In this document: piece by piece, positions 26,125 through 35,054 of the stretch
Layout: every line of letters begins with the position of its first letter
How positions within the stretch are numbered: position 1 is the first letter of the stretch
NCBI GenBank assembly: GCA_964588305.1
Contig: CAZPOP010000015.1
Location: forward strand, 1-64,000
Direction: 5' to 3'
Length of the DNA stretch: 64,000 bases
Origin: SM1-73 sp964588305
Lineage (GTDB): Bacteria; Zixibacteria; MSB-5A5; SM1-73
The notes under the pieces: generated by a model
Databases searched by the model: none
Told to the model about the DNA's origin: nothing
The model's input: the letters and a program-made list of their open reading frames with translations, nothing else
Program-made: the position numbers and the translations under genes

Positions 26125-26515
26125 GTTCTTACGTGTGGTGAGCTTTTGGAACTGTTTTGTTCGTTTCCTTTGGTCGTCGCTTTAAGGTCTTTTTATAGTC
26201 AATTCCTTGTAATAGGGTTAGGCTACCCTGGCATAGCTCTATGCACCGCCTGCGTGCTTTCTAAATTTTGGGAAATTTAACAGAAAATGAAAGGAGAGTC
26301 AACAGATAAATGATTCACTCTGTGGATGCCTAAGGGACCAACACTTCGAGGACTTGCGAACAAAGCAGGTGGGCATTTCCCAATGTCAATGCACAGAGAA
26401 AGTCGCAGGAAGGAGATTTTTCCCACGTGCCCCAAATAGCGCTTGACAAGCGGGTGGAGTGGGCTATACTTGGGCTTAAACAAAGAGTGAACGCCAAAAA
26501 CAGGGAGGAGAGGTC
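26125..26515. other. Divergent intergenic region
   Basis: About 390 bases between pgsA (leftward) and the FAD enzyme (rightward). It holds the rightward promoter described next. I see no gene in it; the short frame across 26277-26483 has no family features. Confidence 0.5.
26443..26470 (+). promoter_or_regulatory. Sigma-70-type promoter of the FAD oxidoreductase gene
   Basis: TTGACA (26443-26448), a 16-base spacer and TATACT (26465-26470), about 45 bases before the ATG, with GGGAGGAGAGG as the ribosome-binding site. Confidence 0.7.
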
Positions 26516-28150
26516 ATGGCAAGCAAGGATATGGAAAGAAGGGATTTTATAAAATCGCTGCTCGCCGGCGCGTCCGTATTAGCTCTCGACTGGAGTTTAT
26601 TCCCAACAGGCGCGAGCGGCCAAATGGGTGAGAATGAATTCGATGTGGTGATCATCGGCTCGGGCCTGGGGGGATTGGGCATTGCCGCGGCTTTCGCCCG
26701 GCAGGGATTTAGACCGCTGGTGCTGGAAAAACATTTCGTTCCGGGTGGATACGCTACCACCTTCAAGCGCCCTGGCGGTTTTGTGTTCGACGTCTCTCTG
26801 CACTCCACGGGGGCAGGAGAAAGGGAAGGAGTACTAAATCTGATACCTGGCTTCCCGGAGATCAAAGACGTGGAGTTCGTGCCGCATCCCCATCTTTACC
26901 GGGCAATCTTTCCCGAACATGACATTCGTGTATCCCAGAAAGACCTGCCAGGTTACGTCGAGATGCTAACCCAACTGTTTCCGGATGAACAGGAAGGAAT
27001 AAAAGGGCTCTTTGATGCCATGAAGGGGGTAACCAATGACATCGGCAAGCTCTCGGCGGCCAAAGGCCAGGTCGATATGAGCCTCTTTCCGGTCGATTTC
27101 CCTTATCTGTTCAAAAGCTCTGGCCAAACCTGGGGCCAAATGATGGATAACTGGATCAAGGACCCCAAGCTGAAAGCTATCGTCTCCGTGCTCTGGGGAT
27201 ACTACGGACTGCCGCCATCCAAACTCGCCAGCCTGTATTATGCTCTTCCTACCGTAGGTTTTCTGGAGGACGGCGCTTATTATGCCGTGGGCAAATCGCA
27301 GAAGATCAGCAGCGCTTTCGTGAGGTTCATCGAGGCCAATGGCGGCAAGGTGATGCTCAATACCAAGGTGGAAGAAATACTTCTCAAGGATCACGCTGCC
27401 TATGGAGTGAGAACCGCTGACGGAAAGGAATATAACGGAAGGGTTGTGATCTCCAATGCCAACGCCTACGACACCTTCCATACGTTGATGAAAGAGGGCG
27501 AATATCTCAAGGAGTATCTGGCCCGAATGGATCAAATGACCGTCAGTCTGTCCAGTTTCCAGATATTTCTGGGACTGAAGAACGATCTGGTGGGAGACGT
27601 GGGGATTGGAGATACCGAAATCTTCTATCAGACCGCCTACGACCCGGAAGCCGAATTCAAGGCGGCTGTCAACTCCGACATGGAAAACGGCGGCTACGGT
27701 CTTACGCTATATGACAACCTGTACAAGGGCTACTCCCCGGAAGGAAAGAACATCATCAATATTATCGTGCTTCAGGGATATGATTTCTGGAAGAAATACG
27801 AGGCCGACTACTTCAAGGGAGAGAAGGATGCCTACAACAAAGAGAAGGAACGGATGGCGGACATTCTGATCGACCAGGCAGAAAAGACGCTGCTGCCCGG
27901 ACTTCGGAAGGCAATAGAGGTCAAAGAGATTGGCACGCCCTTGACCAACGTTCGCTACACCGGCAATTATCGCGGTGGAATCTATGGGTGGGACCAGACC
28001 CTGGACAACTCCGGCCAGAGCCGGCTGCCTCATTCCACACCCATAGAAAATCTGTATCTTTCCGGGGCCTGGACCAAGCCCGGTGGCGGCTATGGCGGTG
28101 TTCTCTGGAGCGCGCTGGAATGCTTCGGCGAGATCATGCAGAAGTGGTAA
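26516..28150 (+). CDS. Tat-exported FAD oxidoreductase, CrtI/RetSat-like
   Basis: A 544-residue protein. The N-terminus MASKDMERRDFIKSLLAGASVLALD is a twin-arginine signal (ERRDFIK), so the folded flavoprotein should be exported or membrane-anchored outside. Residues of about 42-72 form an FAD Rossmann motif (DVVIIGSGLGGLGIAAAFARQGFRPLVLEK), and PGGYATTFKRPGGFVFDVSLH follows as in phytoene desaturases. The C-terminus has NLYLSGAWTKPGGGYGGVLWSALECFGE, the family closing motif. Relatives include carotenoid desaturases, retinol saturases and geranylgeranyl reductase-like enzymes, but the substrate is unknown. A strong ribosome-binding site and its own promoter support the start at 26516. It stands alone between two divergent units. 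Confidence 0.85.
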   Translation: MASKDMERRDFIKSLLAGASVLALDWSLFPTGASGQMGENEFDVVIIGSGLGGLGIAAAFARQGFRPLVLEKHFVPGGYATTFKRPGGFVFDVSLHSTGAGEREGVLNLIPGFPEIKDVEFVPHPHLYRAIFPEHDIRVSQKDLPGYVEMLTQLFPDEQEGIKGLFDAMKGVTNDIGKLSAAKGQVDMSLFPVDFPYLFKSSGQTWGQMMDNWIKDPKLKAIVSVLWGYYGLPPSKLASLYYALPTVGFLEDGAYYAVGKSQKISSAFVRFIEANGGKVMLNTKVEEILLKDHAAYGVRTADGKEYNGRVVISNANAYDTFHTLMKEGEYLKEYLARMDQMTVSLSSFQIFLGLKNDLVGDVGIGDTEIFYQTAYDPEAEFKAAVNSDMENGGYGLTLYDNLYKGYSPEGKNIINIIVLQGYDFWKKYEADYFKGEKDAYNKEKERMADILIDQAEKTLLPGLRKAIEVKEIGTPLTNVRYTGNYRGGIYGWDQTLDNSGQSRLPHSTPIENLYLSGAWTKPGGGYGGVLWSALECFGEIMQKW

Positions 28151-28511
28151 GCCTTAAAAATGTTAGGATCATACCCAACCGGACGATTTTGAAACTTGTT
28201 TGAAAGAAAAACGTCCGGCGACATATGCTGGAGGGTTTTGTTAGCCATCTTTACATGGTTCAGGAATAGAAATTTCGAGGATTTGTGAAGAGAGTACGCA
28301 GCCATCTCCAAATGTCGACGCGTCGAGAACGCTTCGCGAATTGGGGTATGATGAAGCCAGCACCTAACTTAAGTTAGGTGCTGGTGTCTCAAGTTAGGTG
28401 GCGGGGCTTTTGGGGCGGGATGAATTCCCGCCCTATGCGCCCATGGAGAAAAGGATTGCTGCGCCCTGCGGGCTCGCAATGACGATGCAAGAGCACTGGG
28501 CGCGGCTGCAT
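28151..28511. other. Convergent intergenic region with several foldback repeats
   Basis: A 361-base region between the FAD gene and the NACHT gene, both of which end here. It contains the long palindrome at 28357-28384, the hairpin GGGCGGGA-tgaat-TCCCGCCC (28413-28433) and a REP-like ATTGC...GCCC-tgc-GGGC...GCAAT foldback (28455-28479). No gene recognised. It may serve as a bidirectional termination zone. Confidence 0.55.
28357..28384. repeat. Perfect 28-base palindrome with an extra half-site
   Basis: The half CCAGCACCTAACTT is followed at once by its exact reverse complement. A third copy of the inner half (AAGTTAGGTG) is repeated directly at 28391-28400. It lies at the meeting point of two convergent genes. 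It could be a terminator-like stem or a protein-binding site; there is no T-run. Confidence 0.65.
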
Positions 28512-31500
28512 TTAATTCTTGCTTTGCTTGAGAGGAATTCTCTTCCTGGTTTGCCTGCAGATTTTTTCGAGAGCGCCGAGTGCTGCGTCTTTCACTTCTC
28601 GTCCGAGCCAGTCACCTTCGTCGGACAAAGCCCTTCTCAGCGGTTCAATTGCTCTTTCGCTTCCTATCCTTCCAAGCGCTTCTGCTGCACTCCCTCGAAC
28701 ATAACTGTCTTTATCCCTAGTGAGAGTTTCAGTCAGCAGACCGACGGCCTTCTCGCTTCCTATACTTCCCAGCGCAGATGCTGCGCTCCTTCGAACATCA
28801 CTCTCTTCATCCGTAGTGAGGGCTTGAATTAGCGCACCAGTGGCCTTGTCACTTCCTATCCTTCCAAGCGCTTCTGCTGCGCTCCTTCGAAAATCACTCT
28901 CTTCATCCGTAGTGAGGGCTTTAATTAGCGCACCGGCGGCCTTCTCGCTTCCTATCCTTCCAAGCGCNNNNNNNNNNNNNNNNNNNNNNNNNNNNNNNNN
29001 NNNNNNNNNNNNNNNNNNNNNNNNNNNNNNNNNNNNNNNNNNNNNNNNNNNNNNNNNNNNNNNNNNNAGGGCTTTAATTAGCGCACCGGCGGCCTTCTCG
29101 CTTCCTATCCTTCCAAGCGCTTCTGCTGCGCTCCTTCGAACAGAATTCTCTTTATCCGCAGTGAGGGCTTCAATTAGCGGACCGGTGGCCTTCTCGCTTC
29201 TTATACTTCCAAGCCCTTCTGCTGCGCTCGTTCGAAGATCACTCTCTTTAGCCGTACTGAGGGTTCTAACCAGCGGACCGGTGGCCTTCTCGCTTCCTAT
29301 CCTTCCAAGCGCTTCTGCTGCGCTCCATCGAACTAGACCATCTTTGTCCGCGGTGAGGGTTTCAATTAGCGGACCGGCGGCCTTGTTGCTTCCTATCCTT
29401 CCAAGCGCAGATGCTGCGCTGAATCGAACGGAACCCTCTTTATCCGCAGTCAGGGTTTTAATTAGCGGACCCACGGCCTTCTCGCTTCCTATACTTCCAA
29501 GCACCTCTGCTGCCATCCATCGAACATCACCGTCTTTATCCCCAGTGAGGGCTTCAATCAGCGGGCCGATGGCCTTCTCGCTTCCCATACTTTCAAGCGC
29601 AAATGCTGCGTTGAATCGAACGGAACCCTCTTTATCCGTAGTGAGGGCTTTGATTAGCGCACCCGCGGCCTTCTCGCCTCCTATACTTCCAAGCGTTTCT
29701 GCTGCGCGCGCTCGAACAGAACTCTCTTTAGCCGTTAAATCGTTAATCAGTGAATCTATAATGCTGTCCGGCTTGATGCGGGAAAGAACCCCCATTACTT
29801 TATCTGGAAGAGACTTAAAGTCTGAGGTCTGGTAGAGCTGCCACAGTTTGTTGAGGATCTCGTCTCTCAAGGATGGTTCGGTGAATTCGGCATCTGCTAC
29901 GCATTTCCCGAACAGCATGAGGTTACTATAGAATATGTCCTCAGGGACTTCTTTTTCAATTCTCTTGATAAGAGCGGAAGCATCCCTGCTTATCCCTGCA
30001 TAAAGAAGGATAGGCTCTTCCCACCAGGGTTCGAGCAAATGCTTGGTAACGATAGATAACCCGTCTGGTCTTTCTTTCAACTCCGAAGCAGTGAAATATT
30101 CCTGGAAAGACAAATGGAGAAAGTCATAGCTGTCCATGGATATCTGCCTGAGAAGATAACTTCTTTGCCATATCTCATCGAGGAATGCTTTAGCCTCATC
30201 TTTCTTCAACTGGATTTGAGGGAAGTATTTGAGCATTTCTGTGGTTACTTCTTTTTCGCTCATGATTCTCTTGTTATTGCAGTGCCCATAGAACGCCAAT
30301 TTCCTCAGGATGAACTCCTTCTTCTCAGGCGGATACTTATTGACAATTCTTCTTTGCTTGTCCCATCGGCTTAACAGTACTTCGACGCATCTATTGTACA
30401 GGTCTGCCCGTTTCTGCGGTAGCTGCCTGTCTTCCTCATAGATAACCGCAGTGATTGCCACCATCAGTGGGTTTCTGGCGAGTGCCTTCATTTGTTCGTT
30501 TTCGAAAATGGCAGCAGACATCGAGCTTGCTTTGTCCGGCTCCGTTCTCCCGAACCAGTTTTCTATAAACTTCTTGATCTGCTCGTCGTCGAATTCCATC
30601 AACTCCAACTTGGTAAAGCCTTTCAGTTCGTCATGATAACCTGCAATTCTTGATGTGACCACAACCTGGCTTTTGGGATATTTCTCCACGAATTTCTGGA
30701 TTTCGCCTGTGACCTTCTCCTGGCTCTGTTTCGTTGCCAACTCGTCGAAACCGTCCAGTAGGAGCCTGCATTTACTCTCTTCCAAATCTTTCTCAATGAA
30801 GTCTTTGGCTTCGGGGAATTCGTACTTGTCAAAAACCACATCGAGATAGTCTCTGAGGCTTTTCCGACTTTCCAGCAATTCCCACAGCGTAATGGGAATC
30901 GGGACGCAAGTTCTTTCCTGCTTTTCAAGATTCTCCTGGCAAGCTTTGAGGGCAAAGTGCTTCAGCAGAGTGCTCTTACCGGAACCCGGAACGCCCACGA
31001 TTACCAACTTATCGTGGTCCTTGACCGCCCTGTCGGCATCAAGAATCTTCTCTCTTTCTACCGGTTTTTCTCGTTCTCTTTTCTTCAGTTCTTCTTCTTT
31101 CTTGGTTAGCTTTTCTTCATATATCCTTTCTTCCCTTTCCCTTGGAATCTCAAGCGGTTTGGTCTTTTCGCTAACCCTAAGCGAAACGTAAATCCTTTCC
31201 AGTGGTATAGGGTCTTTCTGCCCGATTGCAGTGACATCTTTGAGCGTTTCGAAGTCGGTTTTCATGGCGTGAAAGTATTTACTGAAGTAATCGTATTCGT
31301 CCCAAAAGGCAGACGGCATATACTTGTCCAAAAGTCCGACAAGTCCTCGTCCCCCAATGAACGAAACGGGTTTATCTGTGTGAACAGCATTGAGTGATGC
31401 CGATATATTGTCCCTTGCGTTTTGTTTAATCTCTCCCGACGATAGTACCTTGAATTCGTCTATTGGCTTCTCTTTGTTGTTGTCTGACAAATCTTGGAAC

Positions 31501-31769
31501 GGCTTTCCTAAACCTCTCGCCACTTGGCAGAACAGCTTGTCCGCGATTTCTGTGTCGATGTCACCACTCTTAACCTGCACTCCTACATATCTTTGCGTAA
31601 GAAACTTGGTGTCTTCGCAGTAGATGATATCCTTGCCGTATTCCAGGACGCCGTGATTATATATAACGTTCCTAAAATCCATACTCTCAAAGAGCGGAAT
31701 TAGAAACTCCTTTGTGAGCCGCTTCTCATCCAATTTCTGCAACATCTTCAGTTTCTCTTTCTTATCCAT
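28512..31769 (-). CDS. Nuclease-NACHT-HEAT repeat protein, likely NLR-type defence
   Basis: About 1,085 residues as assembled, with an internal 100-N gap. The start at 31769 (MDKKEKLKMLQKLDEKRL) has GGAGG six bases upstream; a start 42 bases earlier lacks this. Residues of about 20-70 look like a PDDEXK/Mrr-like nuclease: E43-Y-G-K-D47 and Q65-V-K67 (YVGVQVKSGD). A charged coiled coil (~208-240) leads to a NACHT-type NTPase: Walker A GVPGSGKST (259-267), Walker B LLLDGFDELA (336-345), then VVVTSRIAGY. A winged-helix/helical region includes YDFLHLSFQEYFTASEL. At least 11 HEAT-like repeats of 32 residues follow (xSVRxSAAEALGRIGSEKAxGPLIxALTx). bNACHT/Avs-type antiphage proteins share this effector-NTPase-sensor layout. 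The target is unknown. No second defence gene adjoins it. Confidence 0.8.
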   Translation of the reverse strand: MDKKEKLKMLQKLDEKRLTKEFLIPLFESMDFRNVIYNHGVLEYGKDIIYCEDTKFLTQRYVGVQVKSGDIDTEIADKLFCQVARGLGKPFQDLSDNNKEKPIDEFKVLSSGEIKQNARDNISASLNAVHTDKPVSFIGGRGLVGLLDKYMPSAFWDEYDYFSKYFHAMKTDFETLKDVTAIGQKDPIPLERIYVSLRVSEKTKPLEIPREREERIYEEKLTKKEEELKKREREKPVEREKILDADRAVKDHDKLVIVGVPGSGKSTLLKHFALKACQENLEKQERTCVPIPITLWELLESRKSLRDYLDVVFDKYEFPEAKDFIEKDLEESKCRLLLDGFDELATKQSQEKVTGEIQKFVEKYPKSQVVVTSRIAGYHDELKGFTKLELMEFDDEQIKKFIENWFGRTEPDKASSMSAAIFENEQMKALARNPLMVAITAVIYEEDRQLPQKRADLYNRCVEVLLSRWDKQRRIVNKYPPEKKEFILRKLAFYGHCNNKRIMSEKEVTTEMLKYFPQIQLKKDEAKAFLDEIWQRSYLLRQISMDSYDFLHLSFQEYFTASELKERPDGLSIVTKHLLEPWWEEPILLYAGISRDASALIKRIEKEVPEDIFYSNLMLFGKCVADAEFTEPSLRDEILNKLWQLYQTSDFKSLPDKVMGVLSRIKPDSIIDSLINDLTAKESSVRARAAETLGSIGGEKAAGALIKALTTDKEGSVRFNAAFALESMGSEKAIGPLIEALTGDKDGDVRWMAAEVLGSIGSEKAVGPLIKTLTADKEGSVRFSAASALGRIGSNKAAGPLIETLTADKDGLVRWSAAEALGRIGSEKATGPLVRTLSTAKESDLRTSAAEGLGSIRSEKATGPLIEALTADKENSVRRSAAEALGRIGSEKAAGALIKAXXXXXXXXXXXXXXXXXXXXXXXXXXXXXXXXXXALGRIGSEKAAGALIKALTTDEESDFRRSAAEALGRIGSDKATGALIQALTTDEESDVRRSAASALGSIGSEKAVGLLTETLTRDKDSYVRGSAAEALGRIGSERAIEPLRRALSDEGDWLGREVKDAALGALEKICRQTRKRIPLKQSKN
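28600..29750 (-). repeat. 96-base tandem repeats encoding HEAT units
   Basis: Period 96 bases (32 codons), for example the CTTCTCGCTTCCTAT-type block recurring every 96 bases. Eleven units are at least partly visible. Units differ mainly at the position after DKE/DEES and at SVRR/DLRT, and several are almost identical at DNA level. Confidence 0.85.
28968..29067. other. Assembly gap (100 N) inside the repeat array
   Basis: Exactly 100 N, so the true length is unknown. The 53 bases before the gap (28915-28967) are identical to the 53 bases after it (29068-29120), which shows that the assembler broke in near-identical HEAT repeats. The repeat number, and so the protein length, cannot be trusted. 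Confidence 0.95.
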
Positions 31770-32113
31770 CCTCAACCTCCATTTTCTCAGCAGCTTCGCA
31801 GCTATCGCCAATCCCTAAAAATATCAGTCTCATTATAGGCTGGCGATAGTGTTAGACATGTCGGCCCTCCCTGCTTTACCATGACTCATCATCGGTTCGC
31901 TTATGCCTTAGGTGCTTAATATATGCTCTTGGTCCCTAATTGGTCAAGGAATTTTCTTGAGAGCTCGGAAAAACAGCTTTGGCAGGGCTGGGAGTCCTTC
32001 GGGTAAAACCCTCGGGATAAACCCTGCCTACGGGAATCTGAGTCCTCGCTTTTTCGGAGGTGGAGCACCTTGCTCGACCGATCTGCTGCACTTTTTCAGA
32101 GATCTCTGGTTTG
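31770..32113. other. Intergenic region with foldback repeat
   Basis: About 340 bases between the NACHT start and the end of the efflux operon. It should hold the NACHT promoter, though I see no convincing pair of boxes. A foldback GGCAGGG...CCCTGCC (31981-32028) encloses the inner hairpin GGGT-aaa-ACCC and resembles the other branched intergenic elements. Confidence 0.5.
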
Positions 32114-33211
32114 TCACTTTACTCTCTTTGAGAACCGCATCCAGGAAAAGGTGAAGATAGCGAGGCCGAAAATGATCATGGCTATTACTTCGGGGTAAAG
32201 AACGTCCAGGGAGGCGCCTTTCATCATTATGCCTCGCACGGTGGTCATAAAGTAACGCAGGGGGTTTAAGTAGGTTAGGTATTGAATGGATTTGGGCATG
32301 TTGGCAATGGGCGCAAAGAAACCGGAGGTCATTATGGCAAACATGGCAAAAAACCAGGTGAAAAACATAGCCTGCTGCTGGGTGGTGGAAATGGTGGAAA
32401 TGAACATGCCGGTTCCCAGGGTGGTGAACAAATACAGAAAGGCCAAAGAATAAAGCAGCACCCACGAGCCGGCAAAGGGTATCTTGAACCACATAATTCC
32501 TACGAATAGGGCTAACGATATCTCCACAAAGCCGATCAGCGCAAATGGAATGGTCTTTCCCAAGATCAACGCCGGGGTCCGAATCGGCGTCACCATTAGC
32601 TGCTCTAACGTTCCAATCTCCCTCTCCCGCACAATTGCCATGGCGCTGAGCATGGCCGTAATCATGGTCAAAAGCAAGGCCACGATTCCCGGAACCATGT
32701 AATAAACCGATTCCCCTTCGGGATTAAAAAGCTTCCTTTGCGTCAGCTTTATGGGTGGAGAAAAACCGGTCACTCTTTCGTTGAACTGCCGGGTCATGAG
32801 GCTGGCATAACCCAGGGCGATGGAAGCTGAATTCGCATTGGTGCCGTCCACCATGAACCCAACGTCCACAGATTTGGATTGCTCCAGATCGTTTGAGAAA
32901 CCATCGGGAATTATCAACACGGCTTCATATTTGTTCTCCTTGAATCCTCGTTCGGCCTCAAGCAATGGAATGCTGGGAGCATCCGTGATGAAGTATTCGC
33001 CGGCAGAAAGGGAGCGAACGTATTCGCGGGACAGCTCGCTTCTGTCATGGTCATAGACTGCTGTGGATATCAGCTTAACGTCCGTGCTGGCAACATAGCC
33101 CAGAAGAATGAGCTGGAATATGGGCATGATGAATATCATCCGCAGCATGTTGCGGTCGCGGAAGACCTGCAGGAACTCCTTTTTCATCAAAGCCAGTATC
33201 GTGCGAACCAT
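32114..33211 (-). CDS. ABC-2 type exporter permease (YbhR-like)
   Basis: A 365-residue membrane protein: one N-terminal transmembrane segment, a large periplasmic domain (residues ~45-175) and five C-terminal segments, the ABC-2/DrrB-type layout. Motifs are KKEFLQVFRDRNMLRMIFIMPIFQLILLGY and the cytoplasmic-loop block AIVREREIGTLEQLMVTPIRTPALILGKTIPF. It is the last gene of the five-gene efflux operon, three bases after its sister permease. E. coli YbhR pairs with YbhS to export drugs or cations. Confidence 0.9.
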   Translation of the reverse strand: MVRTILALMKKEFLQVFRDRNMLRMIFIMPIFQLILLGYVASTDVKLISTAVYDHDRSELSREYVRSLSAGEYFITDAPSIPLLEAERGFKENKYEAVLIIPDGFSNDLEQSKSVDVGFMVDGTNANSASIALGYASLMTRQFNERVTGFSPPIKLTQRKLFNPEGESVYYMVPGIVALLLTMITAMLSAMAIVREREIGTLEQLMVTPIRTPALILGKTIPFALIGFVEISLALFVGIMWFKIPFAGSWVLLYSLAFLYLFTTLGTGMFISTISTTQQQAMFFTWFFAMFAIMTSGFFAPIANMPKSIQYLTYLNPLRYFMTTVRGIMMKGASLDVLYPEVIAMIIFGLAIFTFSWMRFSKRVK

Positions 33212-33214
33212 GAC

Positions 33215-34327
33215 CTACCCTATCTTCAATTGAAATCTTTTGGTGGCTATCGCCAGCAATACGACCGCTAAAATGACCAGGAAAACCGCTTCACCCCAGA
33301 GCACGGACAAGTCGGAGCCTTTGAGCATCACCCCTCTGATGATCCGAATGAAATACCGCGCCGGCACAAGGTAGGAGACATAACGCAGCACCGCAGGCAT
33401 GTTCTTTATCTCAAATATGTAGCCTGAGAGCATCACCGATGGCAATACTGTAGTTAATTGAGCCATCATCATGGCCAGCTGCTGGGTTGATACGAGAGTT
33501 GAGATCAGAATTCCCAGGGAAAGTGCAGCGGCCACGTAGATCAGGCCAAAAAACAAAAGCAAGAGCATCGATCCTGCAAAGGGAACGCCAAAATGAAACA
33601 TGGCAAAGATTATGACGAGAACGGCATCCAGAAGCGCCAGAGCGATATATGGCAAAACCTTGCCGATTATTATCTGTCTGGGCGTAACCGGCGAGGTGAG
33701 AAGCTGCTCCATGGTGCCGGTCTCTTTTTCCCTGGCGATGGTTACCGAGGTGAGCATGGCCGAAATCATCATCAGGATTATTGCAATCAAACCCGGAACG
33801 AAAAAGTGGGACGATTCCAGATTCGAGTTGTACAGCACCTGCTGCGATATGCGAACGCCCGGCACCTCGAAACCGTAAGGCATCCTATCTTCCAAGAAGC
33901 TGGCCACCATGATATTCGAGTAGCTGCCGGTGGCGGCGGCAACGTTGGCATCAGCGCCGTCAACCAGCAAACCCAGCTCATAGTCAGTGAAATTGGTGAG
34001 CGCTCTGGCCAACCCCGCGCGGATCACCAGGACCGCATGGGCCTGACCCGATCTCAATATTTTTTCCGGATCGGACAGAGCCGGAGGTACCTGGGGTTTG
34101 AGAAAGTAACCCGAATTATAAAACCTGCTTGCCAGCTCCCGCGAGTCGACGGACCGGTCGAAATCCAGAACCGCCAGCCTTATGTTTTTTGTGTCCAGGT
34201 TGATGGCGTATCCATACACAAAGGTCATCAGGATGGGCATTAGTATGGCGATCATCAAAGAGCGCGAATCGCGAAGAATATGCCTGACTTCTTTTCCTGC
34301 GATGTATCTAATCTTGTGCATTGACAC
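33215..34327 (-). CDS. ABC-2 type exporter permease (YbhS-like)
   Basis: A 370-residue sister of the downstream permease, with the same layout: GKEVRHILRDSRSLMIAILMPILMTFVYGYAINLD, a periplasmic domain, then TIAREKETGTMEQLLTSPVTPRQIIIGKVLPYIAL and PGLIAIILMMISAMLTSVT. The start overlaps the ATPase gene by 20 bases; an ATG two codons inside is equally possible. The two permeases probably form a heterodimer. Confidence 0.9.
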   Translation of the reverse strand: MSMHKIRYIAGKEVRHILRDSRSLMIAILMPILMTFVYGYAINLDTKNIRLAVLDFDRSVDSRELASRFYNSGYFLKPQVPPALSDPEKILRSGQAHAVLVIRAGLARALTNFTDYELGLLVDGADANVAAATGSYSNIMVASFLEDRMPYGFEVPGVRISQQVLYNSNLESSHFFVPGLIAIILMMISAMLTSVTIAREKETGTMEQLLTSPVTPRQIIIGKVLPYIALALLDAVLVIIFAMFHFGVPFAGSMLLLLFFGLIYVAAALSLGILISTLVSTQQLAMMMAQLTTVLPSVMLSGYIFEIKNMPAVLRYVSYLVPARYFIRIIRGVMLKGSDLSVLWGEAVFLVILAVVLLAIATKRFQLKIG

Positions 34328-35051
34328 TCTCTCGGGAAATGAGACTGATGAACGTTTCCTGCAGGTTGGGCTGGTTGTACTTCTCTATTAGGTCCTGGGG
34401 TTTGCCCACCTCTATTATTCTCCCCTGGTGCATTATGGAAATCCGCCGACAGAATTCCGCCTCGTCCATGTAGTGGGTGGTAACAAACAGCGTAGTTCCT
34501 TCGTCTGCCAGACTATACAGTATCTCCCAGAAGCGGCGGCGGAACACCGGATCAACGCCACCAGTGGGCTCGTCCAAGAACAATATTTTCGGACGATGCA
34601 AAAGTGATGCCCCCAGGGCCAGGCGCTGACGCCATCCGACCGGTAGCGATCCCGCGGGACGATCAATAAACTCTGATAGACCTAAACTCTCGGATAATTC
34701 ATCCATTCTCTTTCGCAGATCATCTTTCGGAATTTGATATACCGAACCGTAGAACCAGAGATTCTCTTCTCCGGTCAGGTCCTGGTAGAGCGAGAATTTC
34801 TGAGACATGTAGCCGATGCTTTTTTTGATTTCCTCATTCTCCTTATAGATGTCGAAACCGCTGACCGTGCCCCGGCCAGAGGTTGGCAGAAGCAGGCCGC
34901 AAAGCATTCGAATGGCTGTTGTCTTGCCGGCACCGTTGGCCCCCAGGAAGCCGAATATCTCTCCCTCTCCGACGGTAAGGCTGATCTGGTCAACGGCTAC
35001 GAAGTTACCGAATGTCTTTGTCAGCTTATCGATGACAACGGCGTTATCCAT
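34308..35051 (-). CDS. ABC transporter ATPase, second half of a YbhF-like pair
   Basis: A 247-residue nucleotide-binding domain. Walker A is GANGAGKT, the Q-loop region is IGYMSQKFSLYQDLTGEENL, Walker B/D-loop is ILFLDEPTGGVDP and the switch His lies in FVTTHYMDEAE. The ABC signature is altered: LPVGWRQRLALG in place of LSGGQ. In split or fused two-ATPase exporters one signature is often degenerate, which leaves one competent ATP site. It starts three bases after the first ATPase gene. Confidence 0.9.
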   Translation of the reverse strand: MDNAVVIDKLTKTFGNFVAVDQISLTVGEGEIFGFLGANGAGKTTAIRMLCGLLLPTSGRGTVSGFDIYKENEEIKKSIGYMSQKFSLYQDLTGEENLWFYGSVYQIPKDDLRKRMDELSESLGLSEFIDRPAGSLPVGWRQRLALGASLLHRPKILFLDEPTGGVDPVFRRRFWEILYSLADEGTTLFVTTHYMDEAEFCRRISIMHQGRIIEVGKPQDLIEKYNQPNLQETFISLISRESVNAQD

Positions 35052-35054
35052 CTC

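Noticed and set aside
28840..29835. 331-codon open frame on the plus strand with ALISAPAAFSLPILPS repeats
   Set aside because: It is the antisense of the HEAT repeats; the repeated pattern merely follows the 96-base period.
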